Source: Bedellia somnulentella (taxonomy: Eukaryota; Arthropoda; Insecta; Lepidoptera; Bedelliidae). From it: DNA of 64,000 bases. The translations under genes and the position numbers were made by a program. Positions 32,501 to 42,319 of the stretch are shown here, piece by piece. Under the pieces are notes generated by a model, which saw only the letters and a list, made by a program, of their open reading frames with translations, was not told where the DNA came from and did not search any database. The stretch covers positions 17,144,873-17,208,872 of the forward strand of contig OY755173.1 of NCBI GenBank assembly GCA_963576735.1. The letters are read 5' to 3'. Each line of letters opens with the position of its first letter. The first letter of the stretch is position 1.

Positions 32501-33052
32501 GGGCTGAAACACATAACCGCGTTGCGGCGCCGCAACGCTAAAACCAGCAGTGGTGATGCCGCCGATTCTAGCGACGACGCGGCGCCGCGACGACGCGTAT
32601 TCCAGCGTTGTGCGTTGACTTGACCATGATGCAGTTTGTCCTTTAATAATTTTTTTCTGTATATATTTTGATAACACGCTTAATAGCACTTCAAATGATG
32701 ATGTACTCATTCTAAAGTAGGCGAAGAATTTTTGTCCTCCATCTTTAATGCTTCATATTTTCGAGAAAAGTACTCGCCATCGGGATTCATAGCCTTATTA
32801 AATGGATGTAACCAGAATCTTCTTCGTCGTATATTTAAAACAGAGTAACGTCTTCTTAATAACAAATAAGCAATAAGTTTCTTACGATGATCCATGGCGG
32901 AGACACGTCTATCCACAATAAAAAATCACGAGAAACTGGTTACCCTACCATACGACAACAAAACGCTCTTTTTCGCGCCGCCGTAATGCCGTAACGCAAA
33001 CTGCCGATTTTAGCGTTGCGGTGTCGCAACGCGGTTATGTGTTTCTCGGCCC
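32501..33052 (-). mobile_element. PIF/Harbinger-type DNA transposon remnant (552 bp)
   Basis: The ends are inverted repeats: GGGCTGAAACACATAACCGCG at left against GGGCCGAGAAACACATAACC on the opposite strand at right, flanked by TAG on both sides. A minus-strand ORF (32707-32916) contains RRRRFWLHPFN and GEYFSRKYEALKMED. A second frame (32468-32710) continues with MSTSSFEVLLSVL. These resemble the N-terminal part of Harbinger transposase-derived nucleases. The two frames are broken and the catalytic part is absent, so the element is non-autonomous. Confidence 0.7.
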
Positions 33053-33209
33053 TAGGAGTTCATAAATACAATGTGCATACCCGAAAGTTATAACCTACAT
33101 GCAATAAAATTTATTCATGAGCAAGCGTAGTTCAGTACATAAATTACCGAATAAATTACTCTAAAAACTAAAATTGACAAAATACGTTGTCCCTACACCC
33201 TGTTTGGTT

Positions 33210-33636
33210 GGCTTATTCCGTTTATCCACCCTAAAAAATCCTCCCTAAGGCGGATATTCGGAAACGCGTGTCCGTCTATCCACCCTGAACGGGGTGGATA
33301 TCCGGAATGCATATAATATGGTTCTTCCGATTTTCTACCCTGCCTACGTACAGTCATTTACAGAAAAAAGACCCTAAGTTTGTAAGATATTTTCATTCAA
33401 ACTGTAAGTAAGAAAGAAGTTATGTTTATCTTTAGTATTTTAATTTTCACGATGTTCCTTGGACCCATTTTGTGTTGTGTATGTTTCTGTAAATTACTGT
33501 ACTAAGGGTAAAAAATCGGAAGAACCATATTATATGCATTCCGGATATCCACCCCGTTCAGGGTGGATATATGGACACGCGTTTCCGAATATCCGCCATA
33601 GGGAGGATTTTTTAGGGTGGATAAACGGAATAAGCC
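33210..33636. mobile_element. Long-TIR MITE/foldback element with 8-bp target duplication
   Basis: The arms 33210-33366 and 33483-33636 are near-perfect inverted repeats beginning GGCTTATTCCGTTTATCC, around a ~116-bp spacer. The flanks are an exact 8-bp duplication, GTTTGGTT (33202-33209 and 33637-33644). An 8-bp duplication fits the hAT or P superfamilies. It has no coding capacity. Confidence 0.85.
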
Positions 33637-33659
33637 GTTTGGTTGATACAATGTTTTGA

Positions 33660-34176
33660 CTTTTGTTGGTCATACATTTGCTCCGCGTAAATTCGTTACA
33701 AATATCAAAAAATACGCAAGTTTGCGATATTAGTATAGTGTAGATAAGAGCTTGGGAATCAGTTACTAATTCATAAAATCATGTTATCCAAAACCGATAA
33801 AAAAATATATACATTACACACGCAAAATATGTCTGTATTTTCAATGGTTCTTGTTTCATATATTTGGTGATATTAAGTAAAAAAAATACAAGTTACGCAT
33901 ATTTTTAATGAAAAATATCTAGAAATAAATTTTACAAAAGAATGCTGTAAAATAACGTCAAAACTGATGGTAAAATATAATATATATTTCATAAAACAGT
34001 TCTAGATTTTTTCTCTCTTGCAGGCTATTATTATTCGATGGTTCAATATTTCACTTGCAAGTTAATATTTTATATTTAACCTCTCTTGTTTGTTATTAAC
34101 CTTTTTTCATTTCAAAGAATAAAATTAAGGCTACAACTATCTTCCAATTTTGCGACACATAAAAAGTAATTTTGTT
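33660..34176. other. Spacer, no gene seen
   Basis: AT-rich sequence between the foldback element and the 3' end of the glutamine synthetase homologue. Confidence 0.4.
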
Positions 34177-34182
34177 TTATTT
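34177..34182 (-). terminator. Polyadenylation signal of the glutamine synthetase homologue
   Basis: TTTATT on the + strand (AATAAA on the minus strand) lies 4 nt after the TGA stop, an unusually close position. Confidence 0.5.
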
Positions 34183-34186
34183 AGCT

Positions 34187-35359
34187 TCATTTGCCACCTA
34201 AGCATGTGTCGAGTAAAAGAGCGCAAACAATGTAAGGATCACAATCGGCTGCCGGACGCCTGTCCTCGAAAAAGCCTTTCCCTTTTTCTTTGACGCTTCG
34301 CTGTATTCGGATAGACGACTTCCTGCTTGCTACTCCCCAGGAGAACTCGTCGTGACGACCAGTTTCAAATTTACCTGATAGTCTCAATAAGTTGTTAGCT
34401 TCGTCAACACTGTAATGTTTCATGTGCTTCAAATGATTGGCTTCTAGTTTTTTCATACATTCCTCGATTACTTTAAATCCACCATCTGCCCGCATACTGT
34501 TGGTACTAAAATTATGATGCATGCCCAATCCGGGGTGATATGGTCCATACGGTTTAGGATGGTAGGTCACTTGCACACCGAAGGTTTCGGAAACTCGGGA
34601 CATAATGTACCTCGACATCCACAAATGGTCGGCGGCTTTAATACCAAGTGTTGTGCCAATTTGCCATTCCCAGCACGCAGCCATGACTTCGGCATTAGTT
34701 CCTTCAAAATCTAAATCACAATAGAGGCACGCTAGTGCATGAGCATCTACTATATCACGACCAAAAACATATTTCGCACCAGTACCACAATAAGAGAATT
34801 CGTATTTCACAGCCGGGAAACCACCTCCTTTAGGCCAACCAAGACCCCAGCCATCGACATCTGTCATAGTGTATTCCTGCTCCAAGCCAAACCAAGGGTC
34901 TTCAGCTTTGTGTAGTTCGCACATTTCATTACAATATTTCCTGTGATTTGTTGCGGATGGTTTACCTTCATAATACACCTCACAGAGCACTATTATGTGA
35001 GGCGCCATTCTAAATGGATCGAGACAAAACATTGCGGGCTTAAGTGTCGTGTCTGAACCACCAACTGTAGCTTGTCCCGTAGAACTTCCATCAAACGCCC
35101 ATGGAGGGCAATCTTCTACAGATTTAGGTAGTGACCTGAGTATTCTGTCTTTAGAACGCATATTGAGTCCTGTGCCATCTATCCAGATGTATGTAGCCAT
35201 TATTTTGTTTTTTGGCAAAGGTAGACGGAAATATCTATCCATTATTTTTTTATCAAGTATGTGATTAATGGAATTCTTCATCATGCCTCTTTGCGAAGTC
35301 ATGAAACATGTTTGAATAAGGGCAGATCCTGTTTTTAACCACACTGAAAGGCACTTCAT
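34187..35359 (-). CDS. Glutamine synthetase homologue, intronless and divergent, 390 aa
   Basis: Family role: ATP-dependent condensation of glutamate and ammonia to glutamine. Recognisable blocks: YIWIDGTG (about 57-64), FDGSSTGQ, the metal-site block WFGLEQEYT, NAEVMAACWEWQIG, GMHHNFST, and EDRRPAADCDPY near the C-terminus. The paired Glu residues of EQEY, the Glu of WEWQ and the His of HHN are kept. Other normally invariant blocks have changed: the PQGPYYC-like segment reads AVKYEFSYC, the DPKP..GDWNGAG loop reads HPKPYGPYHPGLG, and HHET reads KFET. Activity is therefore doubtful. The first ~53 residues precede the usual start. They are basic and nearly free of acidic residues up to about residue 35, so they may be a mitochondrial presequence; MATYIWIDG is an alternative start. 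The lack of introns suggests a retrocopy. Confidence 0.85.
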   Translation of the reverse strand: MKCLSVWLKTGSALIQTCFMTSQRGMMKNSINHILDKKIMDRYFRLPLPKNKIMATYIWIDGTGLNMRSKDRILRSLPKSVEDCPPWAFDGSSTGQATVGGSDTTLKPAMFCLDPFRMAPHIIVLCEVYYEGKPSATNHRKYCNEMCELHKAEDPWFGLEQEYTMTDVDGWGLGWPKGGGFPAVKYEFSYCGTGAKYVFGRDIVDAHALACLYCDLDFEGTNAEVMAACWEWQIGTTLGIKAADHLWMSRYIMSRVSETFGVQVTYHPKPYGPYHPGLGMHHNFSTNSMRADGGFKVIEECMKKLEANHLKHMKHYSVDEANNLLRLSGKFETGRHDEFSWGVASRKSSIRIQRSVKEKGKGFFEDRRPAADCDPYIVCALLLDTCLGGK

Positions 35360-36737
35360 GATGGTGATTTCTTTTATATTTAGTTAATAACGCTACTAGA
35401 AGTGTAATAACTTTTTCAAGTATTTATAACATGGCGTGCATGATAAGACTTTTGATAATTGAAAATGTTTTATGTATTTCAGTTTGTTTGTTGAAGTAAA
35501 CTATTTATTATTGATATTGATCGGTAAATATAAATATTTATCAAAATTGAAAATTAAACGAAAAGTCTTTCTCGCTTATTGCTTTTATTAGTCGATCAAC
35601 GAATTATTGTCTATGGGAAAACTAGTTACCTTTTTATCAGTGTTCAAAAAGGTTAACCCACAATTTTCAGTTATTACCTGAGAGCATACACAACTAGAGA
35701 GATAAAGTATACGTCAAGACGAGCAAGAAAAGGATAGCTAATTATAAAACTCTTAAAGATAGATAGAGCTAGTAAAAGAGCATGTATGAAAAGACTGATG
35801 GATGTAAACGAAGCTAGAGAGGTTTGTCAGGATCGTGCGAAGTGGCGATCAATAGTCTCTGCCTACCCCAATGGGAACTAATGGCGTGAGTATATATATG
35901 TATGTAGAGCTAGTACTCTGATTTTTTGTCCCTTACGGTGAAACCTGTTTTTCGATTGTGGCAAACTGTCTAAAGTGTCAGTTTGCCACAATTTTGTTAG
36001 AGAAATAATAAAGGCAAACAAAGATTTGTTATGGTCGTTTATGAAATATTTTTATTATATTTTACCATAAGTTTTGATGTTATTTTACAACATTGGTTTG
36101 TAAAGTTTAAAGGTCACCCTATAATTTTTATTTAGTTGAGAACTAACTGACAATGACAGGCGGACACAAACCAATAAGGGATACTACAGGCGGATATTTC
36201 AAAATGGCGACAGTAGTACCGTATTAGATAGCAATATTTTTCCCTGTAATGTTGCGATCACTAGAAAACAATTACCCCGAAATACTATAATCACCATTCT
36301 AAAAGCTACTTTTTAATTTAAAATTGATTACGTCAATTTATTGTTTAATTAAAGGTTTACTGTTTACTATATTATTTCCTGCAATCATATAATTATTCAT
36401 AGTTGCTCCTAGTATTATACAATCTTTTGTGTTTAATTTTACCATTTATGCTGATGTTTAATACACCGTGAAATCTAAAGCATTGTACTAACTATCAGGG
36501 ATGAATCTTCTCATGATTACGAATAAATTTTTGTACGGGACTAACTTTGTTACTGGACAAAAAAAAACAGCTGTTCCATAAGTGCAAGTTATGTAAATAT
36601 CATACGATACGGGTCATCATGGGTATAGTGGGGTCTATGTTTGTATTTTGAAAAATAAAAGACAGCACTGTTTTGTACATGAGTTTTATTGCATTATTTA
36701 CTATTGACCTTTAAACAAAATCAGTTTCGTGTGAAAA
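35360..36737. other. Intergenic region with a LINE end
   Basis: A TATAAAA (minus strand, about 35366-35372) lies close to the glutamine synthetase start, too close to be a standard promoter. A LINE 3' end occupies about 35770-35908 (see its own entry). The rest is AT-rich with no gene. Confidence 0.4.
35770..35908 (+). repeat. Non-LTR retrotransposon (LINE) ORF2 C-terminus and 3' end
   Basis: The frame reads MKRLMDVNEAREVCQDRAKW, then RSIVSAYPNGN and stop. This is the C-terminal style of lepidopteran LINE polyproteins. The stop is followed by 'ggcgtgagtatatatatgta'. The same end is found at 60003-60191. Confidence 0.65.
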
Positions 36738-37768
36738 TTTCGAATTCATTCGTCTATTTCAGTCACATTTTTCAAAAGATGATGTATTCGTACATCTAAG
36801 TATTTTAAAGCTATAGCCTTTATTAACAGCACAAGGTGGTTTTCGAACGGATTTTGCTCTCTGATGTTGTCGTTTAATGTCGGAAATATTCTTTTACCTA
36901 AATTTTTTTTCAAAACAACTGCGACCATTTGAGCCAAAGCTTAGTCTTTGGACAAAAACGAGGTGCCTTTCAATTTCATAGTATGCCTCAAAACTTTGGT
37001 TGATTTCCAATTGCATCTTCCTGTGGCCGCAATCCATTTTTCCCGTAGATTCGGGTCTTTAGGAAAACTGTAATGAATACGAAGAAATTAAATAAATATA
37101 ACAAATTTATTACTTACAAATCCGTAGATAACAATTGGAAATCATTCAGCATCGCTATAGCGCGACGAAATTCATAATATACTCACTCACTAACATCAGT
37201 TTACTAATTTGAAAATTTTATCCTAACGACAGGGTAGGATGAAAACGTGAATTATGGCAACACTGAGATACTGCATATTTTGAGGTTATACTATTAAAAA
37301 TAGTATAGCTAGTAATCTAGTTCAACGTAATTAACATTTGAATCACTTATTTTCAGATCGCGTAATGTATTTATTATGTATTTATCTGTAGAAAAACATT
37401 AAAAAACTCACTCACTTGTGGAAAGTCAATCCTTCGATGTGTTTTTCGCTGTGGCTTCCGCAGCCAAGCACGCTACACCCAACCATACCTCACTAAATAA
37501 TAACTTAACTAATGGAGTCTCTTTTGTCACAATAACAATATACAAATGAATAAAATCTTTCTCAAAATCAAAAGAAAACCAAAATCGCTCACAAGTCGAC
37601 GCTTTGTTTGTCACAATTTAAAAGTGTGACATCAACAAAACGGGTTACGTGATAGAGATGACAATAATGATTTGTGTCTCTTTTTAACATATAAGAACTT
37701 AAATAAGGGCTTCTCTTTTTAAAATGGATGACGTAACATCGCTCTGTCTATAGTGTTCATAGTCAAAG
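36738..37768 (-). pseudogene. THAP-domain transposase remnant, copy A of a direct duplication
   Basis: Exon 1 (37486-37416) reads MVGCSVLGCGSHSEKHIEGL, then TFH, with a good donor. Exon 2 (37067-36941), after acceptor cattacag, continues NFPKDPNLREKWIAATGRCNW. Together these are the start of a C2CH THAP zinc finger (CxxxxC, then FPKD and W). The second Cys-His pair is missing and the frame stops at TAA (36941-36943). A separate frame (36937-36746) has NPFENHLVLLIKAIALKYLD, resembling the C-termini of THAP/P-element-type proteins. This is an internally deleted remnant; it is uncertain whether it derives from a transposon or a host gene. Confidence 0.65.
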
Positions 37769-37932
37769 GTAACGTAGTTACATCAACGCCATCTACAGAG
37801 CTCTAGGAAACTATGTTGTTTTTTATTTCTCAAAAAGAAAACCTCTCATTGATTTATTGTGGTCAGTATTCAATTTAGTTTGATCGTCCTGGCAATCCGA
37901 TAAAAATTTCACTGTTTGTGTTATTTCGTTCG

Positions 37933-38797
37933 TTTCGAATTCATTCGTCTATTTCAGTCACATTTTTCAAAAGATGATGTATTCGTACATCTAAGTATTT
38001 CATATTAGGTTGATTTCCAATTGCATCTTCCAGTGGCCGCAATCCATTTTTCTCGTAGATTCGGGTCTTTAGGAAAACTGTAATGAATACGAAGAAATTA
38101 AATAAATATAACAAATTTATTACTTACTAATTCCGTAGATAACAATTGGAAATCATTCAGCGTCGCTATAGCGCGACGAAATTCATAATATACTCACTCA
38201 TTAACATCAGTTTACTAATTTGAAAATTTTACCCTAACGACAGGGTAGGATGAAAACGTGAATTATGGGAACACTGAGATACTGCATATTTTTAGGTTAT
38301 GCTATTAAAAAATTGCTCAAAATAACTAAAGAAAATGCTAGTAATCTAGTTCAACGTAATTAACATTTGAATCACTTTTTTTCTGATCGCGCAATGTATT
38401 TAATATGTATTTATCTGTAGAAAAACATTAAAAAACTCACTCACTTGTGGAAAGTCAATCCTTCGATGTGTTTTTCGCTGTGGCTTCCGCAGCCAAGCAC
38501 GCTACACCCAACCATACCTCACTAAACAATAACTTAATTAATGGAGTCTCTTTTGTCACAATAACAATATACAAATGAATAAAATCTTTCTCAAAATCAA
38601 AAGAAAACTAAAATCGCTCACAAGTCGACGCTTTGTTTGTCACAATTTAAAAGTGTGACATCAACAAAACGGGTTACGCGATAGAGATGACAATAAAGTT
38701 TTGTGTCTCTTTTTAACATATAAGAACTTAAATAAGGGCTTCTCTTTTTAAAATGGATGACGTAACATCGCTTTGTCTATAGTGTTCATAGTCAAAG
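37933..38797 (-). pseudogene. THAP-domain remnant, copy B of the duplication
   Basis: Closely matches copy A over about 860 bp, with the same start and end sequences (tttcgaattcattcg ... gttcatagtcaaag). Exon 1 is at 38515-38445 and exon 2 at 38077-38005. It lacks about 190 bp that copy A has (about 36805-36995). As a result exon 2 stops at TAA just after WKST and runs directly into the C-terminal KYLDVRIHHLLKN segment in another frame. Confidence 0.65.
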
Positions 38798-40286
38798 TCT
38801 TCACGCAACTTTGTCATGGATGAAATGCGCATGTTGGCGTACAAGCACGCTACTCGCGCTTCGGCAAACATGCCTGCCTGATGCGCTGTAGAAGCGGGGT
38901 AGCCCCATCAACACCCTGAAAGCGTCGTTATACTGCACTCTAAGTGCATGATACTGATACTTCGTATGATTAGCCCATAGAGCGCATGTGTAAAGTTTTA
39001 TGTTTTACTCGTTGTGACCACGCACTCTCGAGTTTTATCGAATCGTTTACTTCACACCGTAGTAAAGTAATGCTGTCCTTAGCATCGAGAGTAAAAGAGA
39101 CACAGATATGTTTTGTTTTCAATCAGATATATGGAACTCGATAACCTTGATCGAAAACGAAATTTCGATTGAAAATTTGAAACTCGCAATCCGCATACTG
39201 ACTGACTAGTGCGAAGTTAGCCGAAAGCACTCGCTGATCTGAGTACTGCTAAGTTGGCGTCAAATGATTTGGTACTATTTATGAGATTTGTCTTCCTCCA
39301 TTTGCTTGCTTGCAGCTCTATATATTTATATCAACATGGTTAAAAAATTTGCTACTACATTTCGTTTAAAATTGGTATGCACCAACTTAAATCATGTACA
39401 TGGTTTGTTTTGCTCAATGAACATCTAATTTTAAGTACTGACGATATAGTTTTATTGGTACGCACTAGCTTTGTATGAAAAAGAGCAAATATGGAGTGGA
39501 GCTAAGTTAAGCATGTTAATATATTTATAATATTAAGCTAAGTTAATATATTTTAATAAAGATTTACAAAGACGCGAACTAAGAGGATTTTTTCGCCAAA
39601 AAGCCTGTCTGCCTTTATTTAGCTACTACGAGGGAAGGACTCTTAGGTTAGGAGTTATGCGATCGAATCTGCCACGAGAAGATACGTAGAAAAAGATACA
39701 TTTATGGCATGCATTTATATTAACGCACGTACTGAACCCTATGACTTTTTTGATAAGCTATGTGCTTTTAGTTCAGTTATTAAAATTTATAAGTCTATAG
39801 TTTCTAATTCACTATTTCACCCAACTATTTTATTTGGTTGAGATAAAGCAATATCAAACTTTGCATGCACGGACATATGTAGCCAGCTCTTTGTTGCATT
39901 CTATGTAATGCATGCATGGACAGTGTAAGTATTAAAAACGTAAGACAGTAAATGGAACTATTTTAACGGTTACCTCTGACCTGATTTATTAGGCCTAGGC
40001 TAGTAGGTATTTTTTTCATACTTCCAGTGCCCTATTGATCTTATTGGTGTATTTAAATTTATTAATGAAATAATATTAACTAAATTAAATCCCAGGGACG
40101 TTCAGGCTTCATTTGAATGCTTTTCTTTAGCTTTGAATGTAGGATAAACACTTTTTGCATTTTACCTTTGTTGCCGTATTGTTTGGATTTGGACATTGAC
40201 CCAAGTAGACATGCATAAAACTGCATCCAAGTTGGACTAAACGTACGACAAACGTACTAAAATGAAATGACAAATAAACTTTTACG
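38798..40286. other. Intergenic, no gene seen
   Basis: A moderately GC-rich stretch (38800-39250) then AT-rich DNA. Some of 38800-39060 looks repetitive (short palindromic pieces) but I could not assign it. Confidence 0.4.
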
Positions 40287-40288
40287 AG

Positions 40289-40414
40289 CCGGCTAGTACG
40301 AACGCTATTATATCGATCTAATGAGATGGCAGAATACGACACTAAGTAAGTGTGTAAGAGATGGCTTTTTTATTCTACGCGATAACTAGTTTAAACACCG
40401 CTCGTACTAGCCGG
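40289..40414. mobile_element. Small inverted-repeat element (MITE-like)
   Basis: The ends are CCGGCTAGTACGAACG and, inverted, CGCTCGTACTAGCCGG. The internal 'ctaagtaagtgtgtaagaga' is shared with 30210-30325. No clear target duplication. Confidence 0.5.
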
Positions 40415-40439
40415 GCATATTGGGCCTTCACTTGGATAT

Positions 40440-40798
40440 TGTAAACTCGGATTAACTGATTTGGATATGTGTATTTGTAGAATATAAATGTAAGATTGTA
40501 AACGCTGCTTAACAAATAGAGGAGAGGTGCATAGATTAAAATGTATATTTTTTAAGCGTAGACAGAGTAGCCTATTTAAGGTGGAACGAGATAGATTGAT
40601 TGAATGATAGAACGAGTGACTTCGTTTAGTTCCGCCATTTTAGTTCCTTGGTCTTTTCGTCATATGGCGTGCTAGAGTGACTGTCCGCCATATTAAATTA
40701 AATGAAATCAATAAGACAAAATGTCGCCTTACTAAAGTGTTAAATTTATATCCATTACCATCCGTGTTTTGTGTGATTAAATCATCAAGAGGATCACA
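40440..40798 (+). promoter_or_regulatory. Putative promoter and 5'UTR of vig
   Basis: Upstream DNA contains 'ccttggtcttttcgtc' (about 40644-40659), a pyrimidine-rich initiator-like site, with no TATA box in a suitable place. The 5'UTR ends in CATCAAGAGGATC (40783-40795), which is inverted within the coding region. Confidence 0.35.
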
Positions 40799-41594
40799 AT
40801 GGAGAATTCCTACGGTGTGGGTGTCGATAATAGATACGCTCTTTTTTTGGACGATGAGTCCGATCCTCTTGATGCGATAAAAGCGCGAGAGCAGGCTAAA
40901 GAGCTCAAAAAGAAGACCAAAGATGCCGAAAAAGAGAACAAGGGTAAGCCAGAGGCTAAACCGAAAGGCCCCGCCGTAACTATTCGCAAAGGCATCAAGG
41001 AGACTCAAAATGTTAAGTCTCAAGAAAATAAGAGTGGTGAACAACAAAAGAGCAAAGTTCCGCCGCGGACGACCGACCGTCAGCCCGGAACCGAGAGGCC
41101 TCCCCCGCGACGTCGCGAAGATAGACCTCCTAACGGTTCGCTGGATACGAAAGAGGGAGGTCCAGGAGCGAGACCTCCGCGACGCGAGTTCGGCGATCGC
41201 AGACCTAACTTTGACCGCCGCAATGCCGGTGACGAGACCGAGCAGCGTCGAGGACCGAGGCCGCCGCGTGAACCGCGGGACCGCGTAGACCGTGGTGAGC
41301 GAGGAGAGAGAGGCGAGCGAGGTGAAAGAGGCGAGCGTGGAGATCGAGGTGAGCGGGGAGACCGGGGCGAAAGAGGAGATCGCGGCACGCGCCCTTACGA
41401 CAGTCGCGGGAAACGCGAGTACGACCGCCGCTCCGGATCCGACAAGACCGGGGTCAAGCCCGTCGACAAGCGTGAAGGCGGCGGCCCGCACAACTGGGGC
41501 ACTATTAAGGACGACTACGAGGAGACCCTCAACAAGAGCGCGTCAGACCCGGAGGCGACCGAGGAGAAGCCCGGCGACGCGGCGGCGGCCGGCG
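40799..41594 (+). CDS. vig: vig / SERBP1-HABP4 family RNA-binding protein (5' part, cut by gap)
   Basis: The open frame runs from ATG 40799 (context acaATGG) to the N gap, 265 codons. The N-terminus has [20 protein letters not shown], matching the family's acidic N-terminal signature. Next come Lys-rich and Arg/Gly/Pro-rich segments, then a run of about 30 R-G-E/R-G-D residues (about 41298-41392). [12 protein letters not shown] (about 41490-41523) is the HABP4/PAI-RBP1 signature. Family members bind mRNA and ribosomes; Drosophila vig was found with RISC and affects heterochromatin. The C-terminus (further RGG and conserved end) is missing into 41595-41794 or beyond. Whether introns follow cannot be seen. 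Confidence 0.85.
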
Positions 41595-41794
41595 NNNNNN
41601 NNNNNNNNNNNNNNNNNNNNNNNNNNNNNNNNNNNNNNNNNNNNNNNNNNNNNNNNNNNNNNNNNNNNNNNNNNNNNNNNNNNNNNNNNNNNNNNNNNNN
41701 NNNNNNNNNNNNNNNNNNNNNNNNNNNNNNNNNNNNNNNNNNNNNNNNNNNNNNNNNNNNNNNNNNNNNNNNNNNNNNNNNNNNNNNNNNNNNN
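41595..41794. other. Assembly gap (200 N)
   Basis: Exactly 200 N, probably a placeholder of unknown true length. It interrupts the vig frame. Confidence 0.98.
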
Positions 41795-42316
41795 TATACT
41801 ATTACCGATACACACATACTTATAATAGACTATTATAATTATATACATTGCGATCGATACTAGTCGGTCGATAATCGATTTGCATATCGATAAGCGGTTC
41901 GATGGGATGTGACCCCGTCACTAGTTTTAACAACTTTTATTCTCGCGGGTAGTTTTGAGCTACCGCGATGATGGTTCGAAAAACGTTGCCTAACCAGTCG
42001 TGAATCACTTATCGCGATACGTACAGCATTCGTATTATTCTCGTGTTATTTCTAATTAAGCTTAATCCGTGTTGAATATTGTTAATGTCGTTAACTGTTA
42101 CTTCTTTATTCGCTATTGTATGTGACTGTCTTCCTAATTTGTGTCTGTGTCTGAGCTGTGTAATCTTTCTTCATTGTGCCTTCTAAAATTCATAGTGTGT
42201 GTCGGTGAAAAATAAACCTGTCAAACTGTAAGTGACTTTATTATTTTATATTCGCCGACCGGTGAGATAACTCATTACATCTTCACCCCCCTTCACGCTA
42301 TATTGGTGACACCGAC
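41795..42316 (+). repeat. Probable 5' LTR and leader of a Gypsy-type element
   Basis: Non-coding DNA with 'tgtgaccccgtcactagttt' (about 41908) near the likely left end and AATAAA at 42211-42216. A primer-binding-site-like TGGTGACACCGACGTGA precedes the gag ATG (42320). The exact LTR ends are uncertain and there is no second LTR to compare. Confidence 0.5.
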
Positions 42317-42319
42317 GTG

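Noticed and set aside
40640..41491. 283-codon minus-strand frame antisense to vig
   Set aside because: It mirrors the low-complexity Arg/Gly coding sequence of vig on the opposite strand. It has no domain and is explained as a shadow.
41515..41863. Frames running across the N gap
   Set aside because: Their continuity is an artefact of translating N; nothing can be said about the missing bases.
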